Part shown: positions 11,301 through 18,230 of the stretch, one piece after another | Numbering within the stretch: position 1 is the stretch's first letter | Layout of the letters: every line of letters starts with the position of its first letter | Position numbers and translations under genes: made by a program | Source: an uncultured Pleomorphomonas sp. | GTDB lineage: Bacteria > Pseudomonadota > Alphaproteobacteria > Rhizobiales > Pleomorphomonadaceae | DNA length: 64,000 nucleotides | NCBI GenBank assembly: GCA_937868725.1 | Contig: CALMMQ010000046.1 | Location: 1-64,000, forward strand | Direction of reading: 5' to 3' | The notes under the pieces: generated by a model | What the model was told of the DNA's origin: nothing | Seen by the model: only the letters and a program-made list of their open reading frames with translations | Database searches by the model: none

Positions 11301-11772
11301 CCAGGAGACCTACGGCCCGACCTCGGTGCTGCCGACGCCCGTCTACTTCTACGGCATGCAGGCCGGCGACGAGCTGACCATCGAGCTCGAGAAGGGCAAG
11401 TCGCTGGTGCTGATCTGTCAGGCCATCGGCGAGGTCGACAACGAGGGCATGGTGCGAGTGTTCTTCGAGCTCAACGGCCAGCCGCGCATGGTGCGCGTGC
11501 CCAACCGGTCGCTGGCCGTCTCGGCCCGCGCCGTGCGCCGCAAGGCCGACGAAGCCAACCCCAACCATGTGGCGGCGCCCATGCCGGGCGTGGTGTCGAC
11601 GCTGGCCGTCAAGACCGGTCAGGCGGTCAAGGCCGGCGACGTGCTGCTGTCCATCGAGGCCATGAAGATGGAAACCTCGATCCATGCCGAGCGCGACGGC
11701 ACCATCGCCGAAGTGGTGGTGGCCACCGGCGCCCAGATCGACGCCAAGGACCTGCTGGTCGTGTTTGCCTGA
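8335..11772 (+). CDS. pyc: pyruvate carboxylase, single-chain
   Basis: This biotin enzyme converts pyruvate, bicarbonate and ATP to oxaloacetate, replenishing the TCA cycle. The 1145-residue chain carries all domains in order. Biotin carboxylase occupies residues 1 to about 450 (SWGGGGRGMR ATP loop, FIEVNPRIQVEHTVTEE). The carboxyltransferase domain follows (VTDTTMRDGHQS near 543, carboxyl-Lys region AIKDMAGL, metal-binding HFHTHDT). The C-terminal biotinyl domain has EAMKMET with the biotinylated lysine at 1111. The length equals the usual alpha4 family form. GGAGG sits 7 bp before the ATG. The gene is monocistronic, since the convergent dppF stops 9 bp away. Confidence 0.98.
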   Translation: MALTKLLVANRSEIAIRVFRAANELGLRTVAVFAVEDKLALHRFKADEAYEIGEGMGPIEAYLSIPEILRIAKEAKVDAIHPGYGLLSESPEFAEACRDAGITFIGPSPDTMRELGNKVAARNLAVAAGVPVMPATDPLPDDMEAVKAEAKRVGYPLMLKASWGGGGRGMRVIRDEAALLKEVVTAKREAMAAFGKDEVYLEKLVERARHVEVQILGDTHGNIVHLFERDCSVQRRHQKVVERAPAPYLTDEQRAEVTGYAVKIAKAANYYGAGTVEFLMDSDSGAFYFIEVNPRIQVEHTVTEEVTGIDIVRAQIRILEGAKIGTPESGVPAQADIHLNGHALQCRITTEDPEQNFIPDYGRITAYRGSTGFGIRLDGGTAYAGAVITRYYDPLLEKVTAWAPTALEAINRMHRALREFRIRGVATNLTFLESIITHPKFQQNRYTTRFIDETPELFTMVKRRDRATKLLTYIADVTVNGHPETRARPKPGDSARPVVPRFSAGMRPGTRDLLASRGPEALTKWIREQKNVLVTDTTMRDGHQSLLATRMRTHDIARIAEAYARGLPDLFSLECWGGATFDVAMRFLTEDPWERLAKIRDKAPNILIQMLLRGSNGVGYKNYADNVVRFFVREAAAAGVDVFRVFDCLNWIDNMRTSMDAVLDSGKVLEAAICYTGDILDPNRAKYDLKYYVGMARELERAGAHIIAIKDMAGLIKPASARVLFRALRETTDLPLHFHTHDTSGISAASVLAAVDEGVDIIDAAMDSFSGNTSQPCLGSLVAALAGGPRPTGLDQDAIRRISFYWEAVRAKYAAFENDLKGPASEVYLHEMPGGQFTNLKEQARSLGLETRWHEVARMYADVNQMFGDIVKVTPSSKVVGDMALLMVSSGLTPADVLDPDKDVAFPDSVVKMFHGDLGQPPGGWPKELQKKILKDLEPVTVRPGSLIPAVDLEATQSELALKLGRAATDQELASYLMYPKVFMEFAKTQETYGPTSVLPTPVYFYGMQAGDELTIELEKGKSLVLICQAIGEVDNEGMVRVFFELNGQPRMVRVPNRSLAVSARAVRRKADEANPNHVAAPMPGVVSTLAVKTGQAVKAGDVLLSIEAMKMETSIHAERDGTIAEVVVATGAQIDAKDLLVVFA

Positions 11773-11780
11773 TCACGCCC

Positions 11781-12572
11781 TCAGGGCGCAAAACGCGGCG
11801 CGGCGGCGAAGAGCTGCCGCGTATAGGGATGGCGGGGGGCGGCGAACAGCGCCGCCGTCTCGCCTTCCTCGACCAGCCGGCCGCGGTGCATGACGCCGAC
11901 CCGATCGGCGACGCATTCGATCACCTCGAGATCGTGGCTGACCACGACGAAGCTGACGCCGTGGCGGGCGCTGAGGTCGAGGATGAGATTGATCACCTGC
12001 GCCTGCACCGACAGGTCGAGGGCCGACACCGGTTCGTCGGCGATCACCAGCTTCGGCCGGGTGATCAGCGCCCGGGCCAGCGCGATGCGCTGGCGCTGAC
12101 CGCCGGAAAAGGCGTGCGGATAGCGATCGAGCGCCTCAGCGCCGAGCCCGACATCCTCCAGCATCTCGACGACGCGATCGCGCCTGGCGGCGCGGCTCAG
12201 CCGTACGCCGGTCACCGACAGCGGCTCGGCGACGATGCGGCCGACGCGCTGGCGCGGATCGAGCGAGCCGAACGGGTCCTGGAACACCATCTGGAAGTCG
12301 CGGCGCAGCGCCCGCAGATCGTGCGGCGCCAGGCCGAACAGGTCCTCGCCGGCGAACCGCACCGTGCCGGCCGTCGGCCGGTCGAGCGCCATCAGCAGCC
12401 GCACCAGCGTCGACTTGCCGGCGCCGCTTTCCCCGACGATACCGAAGATCGAACCGGCCGCCACCTCGAAGCTGACACCGTCGACGGCGCGATGGACGAG
12501 CCGGCGCCACGGCGGCGACGGCAGCGGGTAGTCGCGCGTCAGCCCGGCGACGGCGAGCAGCGGCGCGGTCAT
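11781..12572 (-). CDS. dppF: peptide ABC transporter ATP-binding protein DppF-like
   Basis: This is one of two ATPases of a peptide/nickel-type (Opp/Dpp) importer. The 263-residue protein has Walker A GESGAGKST, signature SGGQRQR, Walker B LVIADEP followed by the family pattern VSALDLSVQAQV, and the switch His in VVSHD. The C-terminus RHPYTRQLF is typical of the OppF/DppF subfamily. It is the last gene of the dpp cluster and overlaps dppD by 4 bp. Substrate specificity cannot be read from the ATPase. Confidence 0.93.
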   Translation of the reverse strand: MTAPLLAVAGLTRDYPLPSPPWRRLVHRAVDGVSFEVAAGSIFGIVGESGAGKSTLVRLLMALDRPTAGTVRFAGEDLFGLAPHDLRALRRDFQMVFQDPFGSLDPRQRVGRIVAEPLSVTGVRLSRAARRDRVVEMLEDVGLGAEALDRYPHAFSGGQRQRIALARALITRPKLVIADEPVSALDLSVQAQVINLILDLSARHGVSFVVVSHDLEVIECVADRVGVMHRGRLVEEGETAALFAAPRHPYTRQLFAAAPRFAP

Positions 12573-13555
12573 CGGCTCCCCTCCTCACCGGCCAGCAGCG
12601 GGTGATGGCAGCGGACGCCGCGCCGCCCGGCCAGCGGCCGCAGCGGCGGCCGTTCGCTGGCGCAGCGCTGGCTCGCCCGGTCGCAGCGCGGCGCGAACGG
12701 ACAGCCGGCAGCGCTGGTTCCCAGCGTCGGCACGTTGCCGGCAATGGCCTGCAGGCGCTCGGCGGCATGGCGCCGTCGGCACGGCCGGGCGGCGATCAGC
12801 GCCTGCGTATAGGGATTGACGGCCGCCGACAGCAGCGCCGCCGTCGGCCCTTCCTCGAGCGCCAGCCCGGCGTACAGCACCAGCAACCGGTCGGTGGCCT
12901 CGGCCACCAGCCCGAGATTGTGGCTGATCAGCATCAGCGCCATGCCCTCGTCGCGGACGAGTTCGTCGAGAATGGCCAGCACCTCCGTCTGCACCGACAC
13001 GTCGAGCGCCGTCGTCGGCTCGTCGGCGATCAGCAGGTCCGGCTGCTCGGCCAGCGCCATGGCGATGCCGACGCGCTGGCGCTGACCGCCGGACAGCTCG
13101 TGCGGGAAGGCGTCGATGCGGTGACGGGCGTCGGCGATGCGCACCCGGTCGAGCAGGTCCAGCGCCCGTGTCCGCGCCGCCGCGCGCCCGAGCGTGCCGC
13201 GCCGTACCAATCCCTCGGCGATCTGGTCGCCGATCCGCATGGCCGGATTGAGCGCCGTCATCGGTTCCTGGAAGATCATGGCAACGCGGCGACCGCGCAC
13301 GTCGCAGAGCGCTGCCTCGTCGCGACCGACGAGGTCGCGACCGTCGAGCAGCACGCGGCCGCTCGGTCGAGCAACCGGCGGCAGCAGGCCGATGATGGCG
13401 AGAGCCAGCAGCGTCTTGCCCGAGCCCGATTCGCCGACGATGCCGAGGCGCTCGCCGCGCTCGAGACTGAGGTCGACGCCGGCCAGCGCTTCGACCGGTC
13501 GGCCGGCGGCATCTAACAGGCTGATGCGCAGATCCTCGACGCAGAGCAACGGCAT
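12569..13555 (-). CDS. dppD: peptide ABC transporter ATP-binding protein DppD-like
   Basis: This is the partner ATPase of the same peptide importer. The 328-residue protein has Walker A GESGSGKT, FQEPMTALNP as the Q-loop, signature LSGGQRQR, Walker B LLIADEPTTALDVSVQ, and the His switch in LISHNLG. The C-terminal Cys-rich oligopeptide-transporter extension has CPFAPRCDRASQRC, a tail usual in OppD/DppD. It starts 3 bp after the dppC stop codon and overlaps dppF by 4 bp. Confidence 0.94.
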   Translation of the reverse strand: MPLLCVEDLRISLLDAAGRPVEALAGVDLSLERGERLGIVGESGSGKTLLALAIIGLLPPVARPSGRVLLDGRDLVGRDEAALCDVRGRRVAMIFQEPMTALNPAMRIGDQIAEGLVRRGTLGRAAARTRALDLLDRVRIADARHRIDAFPHELSGGQRQRVGIAMALAEQPDLLIADEPTTALDVSVQTEVLAILDELVRDEGMALMLISHNLGLVAEATDRLLVLYAGLALEEGPTAALLSAAVNPYTQALIAARPCRRRHAAERLQAIAGNVPTLGTSAAGCPFAPRCDRASQRCASERPPLRPLAGRRGVRCHHPLLAGEEGSR

Positions 13556-13558
13556 GGT

Positions 13559-14371
13559 TCAGCGCTCCCGCGGATCGAGGAGATCGACGAGGCCGTCGCC
13601 GATGAGATTGAAGCCCAGCACGGCCAGGGCGATGGCCGCCCCGGGGGCGATGGCCAGCCAGGGCGCCACGCCGAGATAGGTTTCGGCGTCGGCCAGCATG
13701 CGGCCCCAGCTGGCGGCCGGCGGCGGCAGGCCGAAACCGAGAAACGACAGGCCGGCCTCGGTGAGGAAGGCGAGCCCCAGTTGCAGCGCCACCTGCACGG
13801 CGATCTGCGGCGCGATGTTGGGCAACACGTGCTGCATCGTCACCGCCAGCTGCCCCTTGCCGGCCGCCCGTGCCGCCAGACAGAAGTCGCGGGCCAGCAC
13901 CCGTCGCCCCGCCCCCACCGACAGGCGGGCGAACACCGGCACCATGAAGGTGGCGATGGCCGTCACCGCCGTGCGCGGTCCGGTGCCGAGAAAGGCGCCG
14001 AGCAGCATGGCCGACAGGATCGGCGGCACGGCGAACACCACGTCGGCCGCCCGCATCACCAGGGCCTCGACGAGGCCGCCGCGCGCCGCCGCCGTCAGAC
14101 CGAGGGCGACGCCCAGAGCGGCGCCGAGCGCCACCGCCACAACGGCGATGCTGAGCGAGTTCCACGCCCCGACCATCAGCAGCGACAGGACATCGCGGCC
14201 GAGCTGGTCGGTGCCGAGGAGGCCATGGACGAGCGGAGCCTTCAGCTTGTCGGCGATGGCGAGCCGGGTGGGCGAGCCCGGCGTCCACAGCCGCGACACG
14301 ACGGCCACCGCCACCAGGGCGCCGGTGATCACGCTGCCGGCGATCAGCGATCCGTGACGGGAAGCACTCAT
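13559..14371 (-). CDS. dppC: peptide ABC transporter permease DppC-like
   Basis: This integral membrane subunit of the peptide importer has 270 residues. It has an N-terminal membrane anchor (residues about 9-30), then LGTDQLGRDVLS, the family's conserved opening, several more hydrophobic helices, and the EAA-type loop ARAAGKGQLAVTMQHVLPN that contacts the ATPases. ATG 14371 overlaps the dppB stop by 4 bp (ATGA), which fixes the start. A longer frame upstream is only read-through of the dppB region in another frame. Confidence 0.93.
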   Translation of the reverse strand: MSASRHGSLIAGSVITGALVAVAVVSRLWTPGSPTRLAIADKLKAPLVHGLLGTDQLGRDVLSLLMVGAWNSLSIAVVAVALGAALGVALGLTAAARGGLVEALVMRAADVVFAVPPILSAMLLGAFLGTGPRTAVTAIATFMVPVFARLSVGAGRRVLARDFCLAARAAGKGQLAVTMQHVLPNIAPQIAVQVALQLGLAFLTEAGLSFLGFGLPPPAASWGRMLADAETYLGVAPWLAIAPGAAIALAVLGFNLIGDGLVDLLDPRER

Positions 14372-15327
14372 GACGTCGCCGCCCTCAGTCGCGGATCGAG
14401 GACGAGATAGCCGAGGTCGATCAGGAAGTTGACGGCGATGGTCAGCGCCGCCAGCAGCAGCACCACGTCGCCGATCACCAGGATGTCGCGCTGGCTGAGC
14501 GCCTGAAAGGCGAGACGGCCGAGGCCGGGCAGCGCGAAGACGTTCTCGATCAGCACGGCACCGGCGATCAGGAAGGTGAACTGCAGCCCGGCGATGGTGA
14601 TCACCGGCGGCAGCGCGTTGGGCACCACGTGATGCCACAGCGCGGCGCGGCGCGTCAGCCCCTTGGCGCGGGCGGTGCGGACGAAGTCCTCGTCCATCAC
14701 CTCGAGCACGGCGGCGCGCGTCACCCGCGTCAGCACGCCGGCCTGCGGCAGCGCCAGCGCCACCGTTGGCAGCACCAGCGCCTTGAGCGCCGCGCAGACG
14801 CCGGCGTTCCAGCCGGGAAAGCCGCCGGCCGGCATCAGTCCCAGGCCGACCGCCAGCCCGGCGATCAGCAGCAGGCCGACCCAGAAGCCCGGCACGGCGA
14901 CGCTCAGCTGGGCAAACAGCGTGGCCAGGCGATCGGCAAGACCACCCTTGCGCGTGGCGGCGACGACGCCGAGCGGCAGCGCCAGCGCCACCGACAGCGT
15001 CATGGCCAGGACGGCGAGCGGCAGCGTCACCGCCAGCCGTTCGGCGATCAGCCCGGCCACCGGCACGCCGTAGGTCAGCGACGTCCCGAGATCGCCGCTC
15101 AGGAAGCCGCCGATCCAGCGGCCATAGCGGACGATGAGCGGCAGATCGAGCCCCATGGCGTGGCGCAGGGCGGCGAGCGTCTCCTCGCTGGCCGACGTGC
15201 CGAGCATGGCGGCGGCCGGATCGCCCGGCAGCACATCCATGACAAGGAAGATCAGAGCCGACACGGCGACAAGCGTCAGCATCAGACTGCCGACACGGCG
15301 ACCAACCAGAAAGGCCAGACGGCCCAT
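14368..15327 (-). CDS. dppB: peptide ABC transporter permease DppB-like
   Basis: This is the first permease of the importer, 319 residues. It opens with a signal-anchor helix containing RRVGSLMLTL, and the motif VMDVLPGDPAAAMLG is characteristic of DppB/OppB. The EAA loop is VRTARAKGLTRRAALWHHVVPNALPP, followed by two C-terminal helices. It is separated from dppA by 191 bp containing inverted repeats, whereas dppB, C, D and F overlap or nearly touch. Confidence 0.93.
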   Translation of the reverse strand: MGRLAFLVGRRVGSLMLTLVAVSALIFLVMDVLPGDPAAAMLGTSASEETLAALRHAMGLDLPLIVRYGRWIGGFLSGDLGTSLTYGVPVAGLIAERLAVTLPLAVLAMTLSVALALPLGVVAATRKGGLADRLATLFAQLSVAVPGFWVGLLLIAGLAVGLGLMPAGGFPGWNAGVCAALKALVLPTVALALPQAGVLTRVTRAAVLEVMDEDFVRTARAKGLTRRAALWHHVVPNALPPVITIAGLQFTFLIAGAVLIENVFALPGLGRLAFQALSQRDILVIGDVVLLLAALTIAVNFLIDLGYLVLDPRLRAATS

Positions 15328-15367
15328 GCACGCCTCCGCATACTGCGCCGCGCCCCGACGGGCGCTG

Positions 15368-15408
15368 GACCGGACAGCCCTGCTTGTCGCCCGATCCGGT
15401 CGTTTTTT
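15368..15408 (+). terminator. terminator-like hairpin on the strand opposite the dpp genes
   Basis: GACCGGA (15368-15374) pairs with TCCGGTC (15395-15401), followed by G and six T residues (15403-15408). The T tract works only in the plus direction, yet both flanking genes are on the minus strand. No plus-strand gene ends nearby, so it is orphan. It could stop antisense transcription. Confidence 0.45.
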
Positions 15409-15478
15409 CTAGAGCAGCCTTTTGAATTTGACATTTGAACCGAAGCTTGATGCCGGGCGGGACTCAAATGTCAAATTC
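15409..15478. repeat. CTAGAGC-marked palindromic intergenic element between dppA and dppB
   Basis: The element begins with CTAGAGC (15409-15415). It contains a perfect 15-bp inverted repeat, GAATTTGACATTTGA (15424-15438) and its complement (15464-15478), with a 25-bp spacer. It interrupts the otherwise tight dpp operon. The same CTAGAGC boundary occurs in a second element after rho (49901-50018). It could be a partial transcription stop that lowers dppBCDF relative to dppA, or an inserted repeat. The sequence alone does not decide. Confidence 0.6.
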
Positions 15479-15518
15479 GTTCCACTAGTCGCTTTTGCTG
15501 AAGGGCAGCTCCCCGCCG

Positions 15519-17006
15519 TCAATCGCTCCAGCGCACGTCCGTCAGCACGTTGGACGGAATAGGCTCGTTCTGCCACAGCCCCGTGAGGCGCCGATCCCAC
15601 ACTCCGAGCTTGGGCATGGCGAACAGGTAGAGCGCCGGCACGTCCTCGGCGAGCTTGCGCTGCGCCGCCGCGTAGAGCGTTGCCCGTGCCGTGGGGTCGG
15701 TGGTGGCTTCCACCTCCCTCATCAGGGCGGCGAAGGCCGGATCGGCATAATTGAAGTAGTAGGGATCGCGGGCGTAGATGTCGATGTCCATCGGCTCGGC
15801 GTGGGCGACGATGGTCATGGCGTAGGTGCGGCCCTTGAAGACGTCCTGCACCCACTTGGCAGGAAACTCCGTCGGCTCGATGGTCATGGTAACGCCGATG
15901 TCGGCGAACATCGCCTGCAGCACTTCCGCCGAACGCATGGCGTAGGCCATCTGTGGCGCCTTCATGGTAAAGGCGAAGCCGTCGGGGTAACCGGCCTCGG
16001 CCAAAAGCGCCTTGGCCTTGGCGACGTCGTGCGGATAGACGCCCGTCAGATCGACGTAACCGGGATCGTTGGGCGTATAGTGGCTGCCGATGGCCGTGCC
16101 GTAGCCGGACCAGGCGCCGTCGATCACCATCTGGCGGTCGACGGCCAGCATCAGCGCCCGCCGGACCCGCGCGTCGGAGAACGGCTTGACGGCATTGTTC
16201 ATGCCGGCCACCACCTTGAGCTCGGTGTTGCCGATGACGGTGACGAGGCGCGGATCGTCCTTGAACGAGGCCATCAGCTCGGGCGCCCCGAACTCGGGAA
16301 AGGCATCGACGTCGCCTGACTTCAGCGCCGCCGCCTCGGCCTGGGCATCGGCGATGAAGCGGAAGGTCGCCGTCTCGAGGGCGATCGGGGTGGCGTGGTT
16401 CCAGTAGTCGCCGTTGCGCGCCAGTTCGACGCGGTCGCCCTTCTGCCAGCTGACGAAGCGGAACGGCCCGGTGCCCACCGGATGGGTGGCGTCGCCATCG
16501 GCGGTCGTCGGCGACACCATCACCGCCGCCGGCCAGGCCAGCCAATAGAGCAGGTTGCCGGTCGGCTGGCTCAGGCGGACGACGAGCGTCGTGGCATCGG
16601 GAGCCTCGACGGCGGCGATGGTCGAAAAGAAGCGCTTCTGCGGATTGAGCGACTGCGGCCCGCGGGCCCGGTCGAGGGTGAAGCGGGCAACCGACGCATC
16701 GAACGGGCTGCCGTCATGGAAGGCGACGCCCGACCGCAGCTTGAAGGTATAGACAAGACCGTCGGGCGAGATGGTCCAGCTCTCGGCCAACCCCGGCACG
16801 ATGGCACCGCTGCGATCGAGCGCCACCAGGCCCTCGAAGACGTTCTGCCAGGTGACCTGGCCGACGGCGACCGGCGCCGCCACCGTTGGGTCGAGCCCGG
16901 CCGGCTCGATGTTCATGCCGACGACCAGCGTCGTCTTGGCAGCCGACGCTTGCCCGGCCATCAGGGCCAGGCCGGCGAGCACGCCGATCACGAGACGGTT
17001 GGACAT
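15519..17006 (-). CDS. dppA: peptide ABC transporter substrate-binding protein DppA-like
   Basis: This periplasmic solute-binding protein belongs to the SBP family 5 (peptide/nickel). The chosen ATG at 17006 gives 495 residues with a clear signal peptide (MSNRLVIGVLAGLALMAG, cleavage after ASA at about 22). Family blocks follow: PGLAESWTISPDG, YTFKLRSGVAFHDG, VGTGPFRF, and the domain-closing PAKWVQDVFKG. In-frame codons upstream of 17006 encode an Arg/Pro-rich stretch without a signal sequence and are probably leader DNA. It is transcribed after the LysR gene. The ligand is unknown, with peptides as the default. Confidence 0.92.
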   Translation of the reverse strand: MSNRLVIGVLAGLALMAGQASAAKTTLVVGMNIEPAGLDPTVAAPVAVGQVTWQNVFEGLVALDRSGAIVPGLAESWTISPDGLVYTFKLRSGVAFHDGSPFDASVARFTLDRARGPQSLNPQKRFFSTIAAVEAPDATTLVVRLSQPTGNLLYWLAWPAAVMVSPTTADGDATHPVGTGPFRFVSWQKGDRVELARNGDYWNHATPIALETATFRFIADAQAEAAALKSGDVDAFPEFGAPELMASFKDDPRLVTVIGNTELKVVAGMNNAVKPFSDARVRRALMLAVDRQMVIDGAWSGYGTAIGSHYTPNDPGYVDLTGVYPHDVAKAKALLAEAGYPDGFAFTMKAPQMAYAMRSAEVLQAMFADIGVTMTIEPTEFPAKWVQDVFKGRTYAMTIVAHAEPMDIDIYARDPYYFNYADPAFAALMREVEATTDPTARATLYAAAQRKLAEDVPALYLFAMPKLGVWDRRLTGLWQNEPIPSNVLTDVRWSD

Positions 17007-17080
17007 AGGAAGGTGATCCCGGTGGTTGGTCCGGCGATCGGCCGGTGCGGACCCGATCGTCGGCGGAGCTTCGGCGCGAT

Positions 17081-17113
17081 CTGGCGCCCATCCGGCCTCC
17101 GGATGGGCGCCAG
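17081..17113. other. perfect 15-bp hairpin between lysR and dppA
   Basis: CTGGCGCCCATCCGG (17081-17095) and its exact complement (17099-17113) are separated by only three bases. There is no T tract on either side, so it is not a standard intrinsic terminator. It lies 75 bp upstream of the dppA start. It could protect or cap an mRNA segment after lysR, or serve as a regulator-binding palindrome. Confidence 0.6.
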
Positions 17114-17284
17114 GGCGATGACCGGCCGTCGCGGCTGTTGCCGCCGCGTGTCGGCCGCGTTGCTGGCTTGAAGGCGCGGCGCATGGCTGCTGCGGCTTTC
17201 GGCGCCAAGATGACAGATCTTGCGCGTACACACAATTGCGATTTTTGAGATGTTGCGTTGCGAAAAAGTGCGCACCGAAGCGCG

Positions 17285-18223
17285 TCAGCCGGCCGGAGCG
17301 GCGATCATCGTTTCGGCCATGAACGCCTTGAGGAAATCGAGCAGACAGGCGGCGGCGAACGACGGCTGGCGGCCTTCGGCGACGCAGAGCTCGACATCGG
17401 TGGCCACGCCCCTGCCGCCGGCGATCGGTGCCACGGCCATGGTGCCGGCCCGGCGCTCGCGCTCCACCGTACCGGCCGGCAACAGGGCGATGGCCGCTCC
17501 GGTCAAGACCAGTTCGCGCTGCACTTCGAGCGAACTGGTCTCGAACAGCGGCGTCACCGTCAAACCGTCGGCGGCGAACATGGCGTCCATGGCGCGTCGG
17601 GCGGCGAACGACGGATCGGGCATCACCAGCGGTTCGGCGGCGAGCGCGGCGAGACTGACCGACCCCGCCCCGGCCAGGGGGTGACCGGCGGCCATGACGG
17701 CATCATACACGACGCCGGCGCGAAAATGCGGCTTCATGCCGGCGAGCGACCCGGCGAACAGCGTCACGGCGATGTCGGCGCGGGCGTCGATCACCGCTTC
17801 CGTCGCCTCGTGCGCCGAGGCGATGGTGACGTGGTAGCTGAGGCGCGGATGGGCCAGCGAGAAGGCGGCCAGCGCCGGCGCCAGCAGACTGGCGACGACG
17901 GCACCGCTGGCATAGAGTCCGACGCGACCACGTTCGAGGCCGCGCAGGTCGTCGATCAGCCGGTGCACATGGTCGAACTCGCGCAGGGTGCGACCGGCCC
18001 GCTCGGCCAGGAGTTCGCCGGCCGGCGTCAGGCGCACGCCGCGCGAATGGCGTTCAAACAGCGCCGCCCCGAAGAAGCCTTCCAGGTTCTCGATGGCCCG
18101 GCTCACCGCCGTCGGCGCCACGTCGAGATTGTCGGCGGCCTGCCGCATCGAACCAGTGCGGACCAGTTCGTCGAAATAGAGCAGGGCCCGCATGTTGATG
18201 GACGGAGTGTCGATCGGTGCCAT
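17285..18223 (-). CDS. LysR family transcriptional regulator
   Basis: The 312-residue regulator has an N-terminal winged helix at residues 9-68 (MRALLYFDELVRTGSMRQAADNL, then APTAVSRAIENLEGFFG and LFERHSRGVRLTPAGE). A LysR substrate-binding domain follows from about residue 93. It sits 7 bp downstream of the P1-peptidase gene and upstream of dppA on the same strand, so it probably controls the peptidase-transporter unit. This orientation is unusual, because LysR genes more often diverge from their targets. The ligand is unknown. The ATG at 18223 is chosen because it lies right after the previous gene and gives a normal N-terminus. Confidence 0.9.
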   Translation of the reverse strand: MAPIDTPSINMRALLYFDELVRTGSMRQAADNLDVAPTAVSRAIENLEGFFGAALFERHSRGVRLTPAGELLAERAGRTLREFDHVHRLIDDLRGLERGRVGLYASGAVVASLLAPALAAFSLAHPRLSYHVTIASAHEATEAVIDARADIAVTLFAGSLAGMKPHFRAGVVYDAVMAAGHPLAGAGSVSLAALAAEPLVMPDPSFAARRAMDAMFAADGLTVTPLFETSSLEVQRELVLTGAAIALLPAGTVERERRAGTMAVAPIAGGRGVATDVELCVAEGRQPSFAAACLLDFLKAFMAETMIAAPAG

Positions 18224-18230
18224 GACAGTC

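Noticed and set aside
8056..11685. A 1209-codon open frame on the minus strand opposite pyruvate carboxylase
   Set aside because: It is the reverse complement of the GC-rich pyc coding frame. Its translation is His/Gly/Asp/Val-rich with no family motifs, while the pyc frame shows every domain.
11777..11789. CGCCCTcAGGGCG between pyc and dppF as a terminator
   Set aside because: The stem is short and no T tract follows in either direction.
10056..12605. An 849-codon plus-strand frame running from inside pyc into the dpp ATPases
   Set aside because: It is a shifted frame of pyc followed by the antisense of dppF. It is Arg/Pro/His-rich and lacks any domain.
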